26,247 nucleotides of DNA from Phycisphaeraceae bacterium (lineage in GTDB: Bacteria; Planctomycetota; Phycisphaerae; Phycisphaerales; Phycisphaeraceae). Both the position numbers and the translations under genes were made by a program. Under the pieces are notes generated by a model. The model ran no database searches and had not been told where the DNA came from. It was given only the letters and a program-made list of their open reading frames with translations. The stretch is from NCBI GenBank assembly GCA_020851395.1, contig JADZCW010000253.1:1-26247 (forward strand). The letters run 5' to 3'. This document shows, one piece after another, positions 16,980 to 24,457 of the stretch (the stretch's first letter is position 1; the number at the start of each line of letters is the position of its first letter).

Positions 16980-16985
16980 TAGGAT
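16980..16985 (+). promoter_or_regulatory. -10 box TAGGAT before the pseudopilin leader
   Basis: TAGGAT ends six bases before an ATG at 16992 that opens a 14-codon frame. A transcript from here would start at about 16992 and carry an 86-base leader before the pseudopilin start. Confidence 0.4.
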
Positions 16986-16991
16986 AACCCT

Positions 16992-17036
16992 ATGGGCACG
17001 ACCCGTGCCCGTCGCCCACCCACCCCGCTGCCATGA
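16992..17036 (+). other. Possible leaderless mini-ORF with a 5' stem-loop
   Basis: A 14-codon frame reads MGTTRARRPPTPLP and stops at TGA 17034-17036, overlapping an ATG at 17033 (ATGA). Inside it is a perfect stem-loop, GGGCACG-ACC-CGTGCCC (16994-17010), that would form the first bases of the mRNA. It may be a regulatory leader for the pseudopilin gene or chance in GC-rich DNA. Confidence 0.3.
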
Positions 17037-17077
17037 TCGCCCCGGCTGCCCTCACCCACCTCGCCAGGAGCCCACGC

Positions 17078-18001
17078 ATGGTCCGCCATCATCACATCAA
17101 CCCTTGCCCGCCGACCACATGCCGTGGCGCTTTCACCCTCATCGAGCTGCTCGTCGTGGTCACCATCATCGGACTCCTGATCGGCATTCTCATCCCCACC
17201 ATCGCCGGCGCCAGAAAGGCCGGCCGGGCCGCCCTGTGCACCTCCAACCTCGGCCAGGTCATGACCGCGATCGACCTCTACCTCAAGGACAACCGCGACA
17301 TCTACCCCTCCGGCCAGACCACCTACACCGACGACGCCAACAACGTCAAGCAGGTCGACCTGACCTGCTGGAACCTCTTCGGCCGCAAGGGCATCGGCCT
17401 GGTCGGCAACGACACCAACCTCGAATCGCAGTACCGACCGCTGAACACCTACCTCGGAGATCCCGAGCGCGCCCAGTGCCCCCTGGACCGCGGACGCTCG
17501 GACCTGGCTGTGCTGCTCTCCGGCACCGATCTTACCGGACAAGCCGCCCCCAACCTCTTCCTCGCTGTCGGCACGTCCTACGCCTACGCCTACCGGATGC
17601 CCGCCCCCTTCGACCCGACCACCGTCGGCCGGCCCGACGAATCAGACATCCGCGACGGCCTGCTCTGGATGGGCGGCCAGCACACCGGCCGACGCTCCCG
17701 CATCGAGCAGCCGGCCGAAAAACTCGTCGTCAGCGACTCCCTGCTCGACCTCAACCTCCCGCCCTACGAGACCGACAACCAGTGGCACAACGAGGTCGTC
17801 CAGGCCGACAACCCCAACGACCAGGAGCAGCTCAAGCTCAACGCCGGTTTCGCCGACGGCCACGTCGCCCTGATCACCCGCAAGGGTGATCGCGATTACC
17901 CCGCCGGCTACGCCAACAAGACCGTCCCCAACCTCCCGATCGCCGACGTGCGGGAGCTGATGCAGCCCGGCCCGTCCGGCAGGACCGTCGAGTATTACTA
18001 G
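17078..18001 (+). CDS. Prepilin-type (type II pseudopilin-like) protein
   Basis: Predicted 307 residues. The leader MVRHHHINPCPPTTCRG is followed by AFTLIELLVVVTIIGLLIGI, the type IV prepilin/pseudopilin signal cut by PilD-type peptidase, with E23 and a membrane helix at about 19-40. The rest is a globular exported domain with CTSNLGQ, an LNTYLGDPERAQCPLD stretch with paired cysteines, and a late GFADGHVALIT, the variant of the DG signature common in planctomycete prepilin-like proteins. The start at 17078 is chosen over ATG 17033 because AGGAG (17066-17070) lies 7 bases before it and gives a normal leader length. No secretion ATPase or peptidase is near. Planctomycetes carry many such stand-alone genes of unknown function. 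Confidence 0.88.
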   Translation: MVRHHHINPCPPTTCRGAFTLIELLVVVTIIGLLIGILIPTIAGARKAGRAALCTSNLGQVMTAIDLYLKDNRDIYPSGQTTYTDDANNVKQVDLTCWNLFGRKGIGLVGNDTNLESQYRPLNTYLGDPERAQCPLDRGRSDLAVLLSGTDLTGQAAPNLFLAVGTSYAYAYRMPAPFDPTTVGRPDESDIRDGLLWMGGQHTGRRSRIEQPAEKLVVSDSLLDLNLPPYETDNQWHNEVVQADNPNDQEQLKLNAGFADGHVALITRKGDRDYPAGYANKTVPNLPIADVRELMQPGPSGRTVEYY

Positions 18002-18042
18002 ACTTGGCCAGACACCTCTCGATCCGTCCACACCCGCTGCGT

Positions 18043-18061
18043 GGCCGCCGGGCGGCCCTTT
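18043..18061 (+). terminator. Possible weak terminator after the pseudopilin gene
   Basis: GGCCGC-CGG-GCGGCC, a 6-bp GC stem with a 3-base loop, is followed by CTTT. It starts 42 bases after the stop. The T run is short, so efficiency is doubtful. Confidence 0.35.
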
Positions 18062-18278
18062 AACGTCCGGGCCGACTCCAACGACCATACCGTTCAGGCC
18101 GATTATGGGGAATAGGCAAACCCCTCGGTAGAGCATTGCGGGGACGCCGTCCCGTTTGAGGTGGATCAACCATGACCCCAATCGTCTGATTAGCCTGGTC
18201 GATCTGTTGTGGCCGGCGGTCAGGCTCCGACGCACACCTTCGAGGCCCGAGCCACCATGTCGATCTGTGGGGTGAGCC
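18062..18278 (+). other. Structured non-coding leader region before the secreted protein
   Basis: No ORF is supported here. It holds GGGG-AATAGGCAAA-CCCC (18107-18124), a CTC-GGTA-GAG hairpin (18124-18133) and GGGAC-GCC-GTCCC (18141-18153). The mix of GGCAAACC followed by GGGACGC recalls parts of a class I cyclic-di-GMP riboswitch, but the GACGCAAAGCC core is absent. Treated as an unassigned leader. Confidence 0.25.
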
Positions 18279-20057
18279 ATGAGCATGCCAACCATTCGGA
18301 ATCGGGGCTTGGTCCTGCTTTGCCTGGCGGTGATCCTGCCCGGCTGGGCCGGCGCGCAGGAGTATGAGGGCTGGACCGGCGGCGCCCCCAGGCCGCTGCT
18401 GAGCCCCTCCAGTGACGCTCTCGCGCAGACCCAGGCCTCGGACGCCTCGACCGACGAATCCTCCTCCGAGGCCTGGTCGCCCGGCGACTCCGGCGGTTTT
18501 GCCGGCAACCTCGACGACCTGTTCAGCCACGAGGAACTCGACGCACAGGATGAGCCCTGGCCGAGCCCGGACCTTCAGACCCAGGACACGCCCGACGTCC
18601 TGACGACGGGCCTGCCCTATCCCACAACGGCACCGTCGACGGATCAGCCCGCCGAACCTGGCCCACGGACTTCTCCCGCCGGAGCCGCGACGACACGCAC
18701 CAGCTTCCCGGTACAGGCCCGCACGCCCGGCTCGGGCGGTCGCGTCACCAGCGGCCGCGGCGGCGTCTTCGTCGCCGGTAGCAGCGGTGGCGCTGGCGGC
18801 TCGGGCGCTGGACAGGCGAACTTTTCCCTCGGCTCCTCCGGCGGCGGCAGTGCCTCGGCGGCCTCCGGCGGCGGGGGCGGCGCGGGCGCTCGGCCCGGCG
18901 GCAAGATCGTCACCGCCGGTTCGAGCACCGGCTCGGTCAACGTCGTCACCAGTGGTTCCTCCGGCGCCGTCACACACGGCCAGAGCTCCGGTAGCGCCTC
19001 AATCGTCACCGGCAACGCCCCCGTGGTCAACGACCCCACCGCCATCGACCGCGGCCGCAACGAACACACCGACGAGCCGGAAAACCCCTCGCCCGGTTCG
19101 AACCAGAGCAACGCCGGCTCGACGCACGGCGGCGTGGTCGGCGCCTACCCCACCACCCCCGACCTCTTGACCCCCTACCGCCCGACCCCGGGAAGGTTGG
19201 TTGCCTGGATGACCATCGCCTGGTCCGGCAACAACCCCGCCGAACGAAACATCAGCCGCGGGCTTCGTATTTATGACCAGGGCTGGGCCGGTTACATCCG
19301 CGGAGTCCTGGACCCCCAGCTCAAACTCGGCGTCAGAAGGTTCGTCCTGCACAACCCCTTCGGGGCGGTGGCGGGAGAGGTCATGCAGCTTGACCAGTTG
19401 CTCCAGGCCCGCGCCGCGGGGCTTGCTTGGCTTGAACGCGACTTCGTCTCGGCCTGGAAGGCCGAGATTCAGAAGCACGCCGACGCCGGCGACCCCATCG
19501 AGGTCATCGCCTATTTCGGCACCCCCAGGGCCTCGGAGAACTTCGTCAAGCTCGACCAGGCCGGCGACCGCGCCGCCTGGCTCAAACGCGCCTGGGACAG
19601 CGTCCAGCCCGCCGTCGACGCCGGCATGAGCGTGGCCCTGGACATGGCCACCGGCACCACCAGGGACCATCCCAACTACGAGTTCGTCCAGCAGCTCAAG
19701 GCCAGGGGCGTCCGCGTCTACCTCGAGGGCATTCCTCCCAAGCAGTCGCCCTGGCTCAACGACAACATCATCATGTTCAACACCGCCCTGGATGACATGC
19801 CCTCGCAGGTCTGGGCCTGCGATCCCCGTGAGATCCGCGGCGAACTGATGCTCGTCCTCAAGCCCCCGGCCGGTGAGAGCTGGTCGGACCAGAAGTGGGT
19901 CTACCCCCTGGCCAGGAAATACCTCACGGAGCACGACGTGACCGTCGCCACCTCCGTGGCGGGCATCGTCGCCAGCGGCCGCAGGCTCGACGATCTGTTC
20001 GACGCCGTCGCCAGGGCCAGGTCGTCCGCTAAACGCCCGATCGCGCAGCTGCAGTAG
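18279..20057 (+). CDS. Secreted Ser/Gly-rich protein with a C-terminal barrel-like domain
   Basis: Predicted 592 residues. A signal peptide spans about 1-26 (LVLLCLAVILPGWAGA before QEY). Residues 27-150 are acidic and Ser/Thr/Pro-rich; 150-250 are Gly/Ser-rich with recurring IVT, VVT and SIVTG strands separated by GSSG turns; 250-300 is a polar linker. Residues about 305-592 form a globular alternating alpha/beta domain with strands RRFVLHNPF, IEVIAYFGTP, MSVALDMATG, GVRVYLEGIPP and NIIMFNTAL, consistent with a TIM-barrel-like fold, but I see no catalytic signature. The start at 18279 follows GGGGTGAG at short distance; ATG 18285 is possible. It sits beside the polysaccharide genes and may act on, or be embedded in, the surface polymer. 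This is inference. Confidence 0.75.
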   Translation: MSMPTIRNRGLVLLCLAVILPGWAGAQEYEGWTGGAPRPLLSPSSDALAQTQASDASTDESSSEAWSPGDSGGFAGNLDDLFSHEELDAQDEPWPSPDLQTQDTPDVLTTGLPYPTTAPSTDQPAEPGPRTSPAGAATTRTSFPVQARTPGSGGRVTSGRGGVFVAGSSGGAGGSGAGQANFSLGSSGGGSASAASGGGGGAGARPGGKIVTAGSSTGSVNVVTSGSSGAVTHGQSSGSASIVTGNAPVVNDPTAIDRGRNEHTDEPENPSPGSNQSNAGSTHGGVVGAYPTTPDLLTPYRPTPGRLVAWMTIAWSGNNPAERNISRGLRIYDQGWAGYIRGVLDPQLKLGVRRFVLHNPFGAVAGEVMQLDQLLQARAAGLAWLERDFVSAWKAEIQKHADAGDPIEVIAYFGTPRASENFVKLDQAGDRAAWLKRAWDSVQPAVDAGMSVALDMATGTTRDHPNYEFVQQLKARGVRVYLEGIPPKQSPWLNDNIIMFNTALDDMPSQVWACDPREIRGELMLVLKPPAGESWSDQKWVYPLARKYLTEHDVTVATSVAGIVASGRRLDDLFDAVARARSSAKRPIAQLQ

Positions 20058-20098
20058 CACTTCGAGTCGGGCCTGAACGCGAGCCCGCACCGTCGTGA

Positions 20099-20104
20099 TA
20101 CAAT
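20099..20104 (+). promoter_or_regulatory. -10 box TACAAT before the Wzy-like gene
   Basis: TACAAT lies 35 bases before the ATG at 20140, giving a leader of about 29 bases with a GAGG 11 bases before the start. TGAACG lies 19 bases upstream of the box, as it does (18 bases) at ruvB. Confidence 0.45.
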
Positions 20105-20139
20105 GCGCCAGACGGAGCGACGCCGAGGATGAACACCCG

Positions 20140-21519
20140 ATGACGGCGATACTGGCTTTGTGTCTGTGGTTCGTGGCGATCGTCGTCCTCTGGAAGATCG
20201 TCGCCCAGTATCGGCGGGGCGAGCACGACCTCCTGAGCATGCGCAACATCTTCCTGCTGGGCTTCATGCTCTTCCAGCTCAGCAGCGCCGCCGTCAGTCT
20301 TCTCACCGGCGAGTACGCCGCCTTTTACCTCATGACCCCCGTCCCCACCGGCCTGCGCTATCTGGCCATGGCCGTGCTGTTCCTTCTGATCATGCTCTGG
20401 GCCTACCGTCGAGGATGGCTCGCTCTCCGGCTGGCCGATCGTCTGCCACGCACCGACGTCGCGCCTGGCTCCCTGGCGCTGCTCGTGCTGGCGTTCATGA
20501 TGACCGGCCTGGCGTTTGTCCTGAAGTTCAGCGTGAAGATCCCCCTGATCTCCATCATCGCCAGCGACGTTGGACTCGGGGCCGCCGCCGTCGCCTGCGG
20601 ACTCGTCGGATGGGTATGGTCTCGCCGATTCTTCAACCCCCTGTTGGCCACCCTCGCCGCCGTCATCATCCTGCTGAACGTCGGCAACGTCCTGAGCGGT
20701 ACTTTCGGACGACGCGGCCTCGTCGGGCTCTTCCTCACCCTCGGCTGGGGCATGTATTACAGCTCCTGGCGCTACCTGCCCTGGAAACTCGTCCTCCGTC
20801 GCCTGGCCCTGGTCAGTGTCCCGGGCGTGATCTTCCTGGCCCTGTTCAGCAGCGTCCGAACCTCCTCCGGCGATCGCTCCCTCGGCGCCTACTTCCAGGC
20901 CATCACCCAGGTGTCCAACCTCGAGCACGGCGTCCTCGACCTGCTCCGCGGCCAGGACACCGGACCCGCCGGCCTCTGGACCATCGAGAACTACCCCGAC
21001 CGCATCCCCCCCCGACACCTGATGACCATCCGTTATTTCCTGGTCTACCCCGTCCCACGAGCCTGGTGGCCTCAGAAGCCCCTGCCCCTGAGCATTCAAC
21101 TGCCCGAGCTGGCCAACATCCCCGGCGTCCCCTGGGGACAGCTCACGATCGGCGCCGGCTTCATCGGAAACGCCCAGGCCGAGGGCGGTTGGTACGCCCT
21201 GATCCTCTACGCCCTGTTGACCGGACTCTTCCTCCGATTCCTCGACCGCCTCATCCTCAACAGCGTCTACAGCCCCTTCGTCGTCCTTCCCGTGGCCTCC
21301 GCGCTCGGACAGATGCTCGCCCTGGCCCGCGGCGAACCCTCCTCCTTCGCCTTTATCTTCATCGAGACCGCCACCATCATGTGGGCCTGCATGCTCCTGG
21401 CCGCCAAGTTCCTGGCCTGGACCGGCCTGTCCGCGACCGCCGAACTCGCCGGGCTGCACATGCACCAACTCCTCGACCAGACCGACCAACCCGAGTCCTC
21501 ATCCGTCGCCGGCGCCTGA
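20140..21519 (+). CDS. Wzy-like O-antigen/exopolysaccharide polymerase (polytopic)
   Basis: Predicted 459 residues with about ten to twelve hydrophobic segments, beginning with ILALCLWFVAIVVLW at the N-terminus. A long polar loop at about 240-340 contains FSSVRTSSGDRS, PRAWWPQKPLPLSIQLP and GAGFIGNAQAEGGW, the size and place of the periplasmic loop that carries catalytic arginines in O-antigen polymerases and ligases. It would join flipped oligosaccharide units at the outer face of the cytoplasmic membrane. The ATG at 20140 is preferred to GTG 20095, which overlaps the -10 box. The Wzx-like flippase and glycosyltransferase follow. Sequence similarity in this family is always weak, so a ligase is an alternative. 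Confidence 0.72.
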   Translation: MTAILALCLWFVAIVVLWKIVAQYRRGEHDLLSMRNIFLLGFMLFQLSSAAVSLLTGEYAAFYLMTPVPTGLRYLAMAVLFLLIMLWAYRRGWLALRLADRLPRTDVAPGSLALLVLAFMMTGLAFVLKFSVKIPLISIIASDVGLGAAAVACGLVGWVWSRRFFNPLLATLAAVIILLNVGNVLSGTFGRRGLVGLFLTLGWGMYYSSWRYLPWKLVLRRLALVSVPGVIFLALFSSVRTSSGDRSLGAYFQAITQVSNLEHGVLDLLRGQDTGPAGLWTIENYPDRIPPRHLMTIRYFLVYPVPRAWWPQKPLPLSIQLPELANIPGVPWGQLTIGAGFIGNAQAEGGWYALILYALLTGLFLRFLDRLILNSVYSPFVVLPVASALGQMLALARGEPSSFAFIFIETATIMWACMLLAAKFLAWTGLSATAELAGLHMHQLLDQTDQPESSSVAGA

Positions 21520-21587
21520 CCGCCCAGCCCTGACGCGCCCGTCCCCCGCACGTTTGCGGCACGCCGCGGGTCCTGCCATGATGTAAA

Positions 21588-21612
21588 CCCGCCGCCACGG
21601 CCGTCGGGCGGG
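21588..21612 (+). other. Inverted repeat in the wzy-wzx gap
   Basis: CCCGCC (21588-21593) pairs with GGCGGG (21607-21612) around an ACGGCCGT palindrome. No T run follows. It may fold in the leader of the flippase mRNA. The rest of the 152-base gap shows no clear promoter. Confidence 0.25.
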
Positions 21613-21671
21613 GCCCGGGGTCATCACACGGCAAGGCCGCGCCGTCCGCCCGGCCCCCAGGAGTCGACGGG

Positions 21672-23261
21672 ATGTCCGAGGTCAGACGTTGGGCCATCCG
21701 CCTCATCACCAACTACATCCGTCTGGCCGCCACCCTGGCCATCGGCCTGGTCACCGCCCCCATCCTCCTCCACGCCCTGGGCGCCGACGCCGCCGGCCTG
21801 GTCAATTTCCTCGTCGCCACCATCGCCGTCAGCGAGCTCAGCCAGCGCGTCATCGAACTGAGCATGTCCCGCGAGTTCTCCGCCGCCTACCACAGCGGCG
21901 ATCGACAATGGTTCCACAGCGTCTACAGCTCCGCCGCTCTGATCTGCGTCATCGCCGCCCTCGTCGCCTTGCTCGCCTTCGCCGCCATCCTCTTCTGCCT
22001 GCCCCTGTTCAACATCAATCCCCCCTCGCTTCTCCCCGCCGCCCGATGGTTCGTCCTTGCCAGGGCCGTGGAGATGATCATGGTCATCCTCACCGCCCCT
22101 CAGATCAACTACTTCCTCGCCACCGAACGGATGGTCGTCTACAACCTCTGGATCGTCCTCCGAAGGGTCTGCTCCCTCGCCGGCGCCCTGGGGCTGCTTG
22201 TCCTTCCCGACTTCGACCCCGGCGCCGGCGTCATCTTCTACGGCTGGGCCTCCTCCGGCCTGGTCGCCCTCAGCTGCGTCATCTTCGCCCTGGTCGTTTT
22301 CTGCCGTGACAGGGACATGATCCCCCGACGCTCACGCGTCAACCGACGCGCCATCCACGAAGTCGTCGCCGTCGGCGGATGGAACATCGGCGTCATGACC
22401 GCCCTGCTCATCCCCGAGGTCGTCTCGCCCCTGCTGATGAACCTCGCCTTCGGCCTCGTCGGAAACCTCATCTGGGGATACGCCTTCCAACTCGCCGGAT
22501 ACATCCGCATGACCTCCAGCGGCATGACCACCGGCCTGGCCTCCGTCACCGCACGCATCACCGCCGAGCCCGATCACGATCAGAAGCTCAGGGCCGTCGT
22601 CTTCCACGCCACGCGCCTCCACGGCCTGATGGGCTTGCCCGCCGCGGTCGGCCTGATGCTCCTGGCCGAGCCCATCCTCCGCGTCTGGGTCGCCAACCGA
22701 CCCAACTTCCCCCCCGACCAGGTCGCACGCACCGTCACCCTCATTCGCCTGCTCGCCGTCGCCTGGGGCATGCGATCGGTCTCCGAGGGATGGATGTTCA
22801 TCCTCTACGGCGCGGGGCACGTCCGCCGGTACGCACTCTGGATGCTCATGGGTGGACTGACCAATCCCCTCCTGGCCCTGGCCCTGATGCACCTGCTGCC
22901 CGAACCCTATCGCTACCTCGGCCCAGCCTGGGCCTTCACCGTCGCACTCTCGGGCTCCTTCTTCATCGTCCTGCCCCTGCTCGGCTCCCGCTGGCTCAGA
23001 CTCAACCTCCGCGACATGTACGCACCTCTCTGGCGCCCCGCGATCGCCGTCCTGCTCGCTGCCGCGCCTGTCGCACTCGCCCGCGTGCTCTGGACCCCCC
23101 GCCGCGACGTCGTCGAGTTGTTGATCCTCGCCTTCACATTTACCATCGCCTACGCCGCACTGACCTGGCTGTGGGTGCTCTCCTCCTCCGAACGCAAGAG
23201 GCTCGCAGCCGGCGTCGTCAACACCACCGGCCGGCTGCTCCGCCGCCATGCCGCCACCTAG
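21672..23261 (+). CDS. Wzx-like polysaccharide flippase (MOP superfamily)
   Basis: Predicted 529 residues with about twelve to fourteen membrane segments and no signal peptide. The N-terminal IRLAATLAIGLVTAPILLHALGADAAG pattern, the helix-bend-helix layout and the late repeat (ILLAEPILRVWV-like segment near 330, then IRLLAVAWGMRSVSEGWMFILYGAGH) are typical of Wzx/RfbX oligosaccharide flippases that move lipid-linked repeats across the cytoplasmic membrane. AGGAG (21659-21663) lies 8 bases before the ATG. It follows the Wzy-like gene and precedes a GT4 by 27 bases, so the three probably form a unit. MurJ and polysaccharide exporters share the fold, but the context favours Wzx. Confidence 0.8.
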   Translation: MSEVRRWAIRLITNYIRLAATLAIGLVTAPILLHALGADAAGLVNFLVATIAVSELSQRVIELSMSREFSAAYHSGDRQWFHSVYSSAALICVIAALVALLAFAAILFCLPLFNINPPSLLPAARWFVLARAVEMIMVILTAPQINYFLATERMVVYNLWIVLRRVCSLAGALGLLVLPDFDPGAGVIFYGWASSGLVALSCVIFALVVFCRDRDMIPRRSRVNRRAIHEVVAVGGWNIGVMTALLIPEVVSPLLMNLAFGLVGNLIWGYAFQLAGYIRMTSSGMTTGLASVTARITAEPDHDQKLRAVVFHATRLHGLMGLPAAVGLMLLAEPILRVWVANRPNFPPDQVARTVTLIRLLAVAWGMRSVSEGWMFILYGAGHVRRYALWMLMGGLTNPLLALALMHLLPEPYRYLGPAWAFTVALSGSFFIVLPLLGSRWLRLNLRDMYAPLWRPAIAVLLAAAPVALARVLWTPRRDVVELLILAFTFTIAYAALTWLWVLSSSERKRLAAGVVNTTGRLLRRHAAT

Positions 23262-23288
23262 GCCGCGGGCACGTCCAAGAGGCTCGTC

Positions 23289-24455
23289 ATGACCCCGATC
23301 CAACACCCGCTCCCTTCCCTCCGCGTCGCCATCCAGCAGCCCGCTCTGCCGCGCTACCGCGTCCCCTTCTTCCGCGAGGTCGCCCGACGTCCCGGCATCG
23401 ACCTGACCGTCTATCACGCCGACCCCGTCCTGGGCCCGCCCAGCGTCCCCCCCGACGGCTTCGCCGCCCAACTCGTCCAGGAAAAAATCCTCCCCGGCGG
23501 ACTCATCTGGCACCCGCCCATCGCCACCCTCACCCGACGCGGCGCCTGCGACGTCGTCGTCCTGGCCGGCAACATCCGTTACCTCAATCTCGTCCCTGCC
23601 ATGCTTCGCTGCCGACGCCAGCGCATCCCCTGCGTCCTCTGGGGCCACGGCTACAGCAAGGGCGAACGCAAGGCCATGTGGAAGGCCCGCCTCGCAGTCG
23701 CCCGACTCGCCACCGCCGTCGTCCTCTACAACCACACCACCCGTCGTCGCTACCTCGAAGAGGGCTTTGACCCCCAACGCGTCTTCGTCGCTCTCAACGC
23801 CCTGGAGCAGGAGCCCATCCAGAACGCCCGCCAGTCCTGGCTCGACCGCCCCGCGGATCTGGCTGAATTCCGCCGCCGGAACAACCTTGACAAAGGCCCC
23901 GTCCTGCTCTTCGTCTCACGCCTCTACCACGAGAAAAAGCCCGAGCTCATGGTCGAGGCCACCCGCCTGCTTGTCCAGCGCCACCCCACCCTCCGCACCA
24001 TCATCATCGGCAAGGGCGACCTCGAGCCCGCCGTCCGCCAGATGGTCCGCGACATGAACCTCGAGCCCAATGTCCTGTTCGCCGGCGAGATCTACGGCGA
24101 GGACAAGCTCGCGCCCTACTTCCTCAGCAGCGACCTGTTCGTCTACCCCCGCCGCATCGGCCTGAGCCTCCTGCACGCCATGGGCTACGGCCTGCCCATC
24201 GTCACCAGCAACGCCCTGGACACCAGCAACCCCGAGGTCGAGGCCATGCGCGACCGCGACAACGCCTGGCTCTACCCCGGCGAGGATCCTAAGGACCTCG
24301 CCGACGCCGTCAGTCACCTCCTGGCCGACGAGCCCCTGCGCCGCCGCCTCGGCGAGAACGCCCGCCGCACCGTCCTGGATGAATTCAACATCCCCCGCAT
24401 GGCCGACGGCATGGAGCAGGCCATCCGCTTCGCCCACCGCTACTATCACCCGTAA
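23289..24455 (+). CDS. GT4-family glycosyltransferase (variant donor-site motif)
   Basis: Predicted 388-residue GT-B glycosyltransferase of family 4, cytosolic or membrane-associated, adding a sugar from a nucleotide donor to a lipid-linked intermediate. The N-terminal half has RVAIQQPALPRYRVPFFREV and LWGHGYSKGERKAMW; the donor half begins at VLLFVSRLYHEKKPELMVEA and ends with YPRRIGLSLLHAMGYGLPIV. The usual EX7E pair is absent: R and H occupy those positions, as in a known GT4 subgroup with an IGLS-H motif. AAGAGG lies 6 bases before the ATG. It is 27 bases after the flippase and ends 2 bases before the stop of the facing GT4. Sugar specificity unknown. Confidence 0.88.
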   Translation: MTPIQHPLPSLRVAIQQPALPRYRVPFFREVARRPGIDLTVYHADPVLGPPSVPPDGFAAQLVQEKILPGGLIWHPPIATLTRRGACDVVVLAGNIRYLNLVPAMLRCRRQRIPCVLWGHGYSKGERKAMWKARLAVARLATAVVLYNHTTRRRYLEEGFDPQRVFVALNALEQEPIQNARQSWLDRPADLAEFRRRNNLDKGPVLLFVSRLYHEKKPELMVEATRLLVQRHPTLRTIIIGKGDLEPAVRQMVRDMNLEPNVLFAGEIYGEDKLAPYFLSSDLFVYPRRIGLSLLHAMGYGLPIVTSNALDTSNPEVEAMRDRDNAWLYPGEDPKDLADAVSHLLADEPLRRRLGENARRTVLDEFNIPRMADGMEQAIRFAHRYYHP

Positions 24456-24457
24456 TC

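Noticed and set aside
20129..20143. ATG with a four-codon frame overlapping the Wzy start
   Set aside because: Too short to support, has no ribosome site of its own, and the overlap is likely chance.
20029..23777. Long minus-strand frames (486 and 481 codons) under the Wzy, Wzx and GT4 genes
   Set aside because: Gly/Glu/Asp/Val-rich antisense of C-ending codons; the plus-strand proteins have coherent membrane and GT4 patterns.
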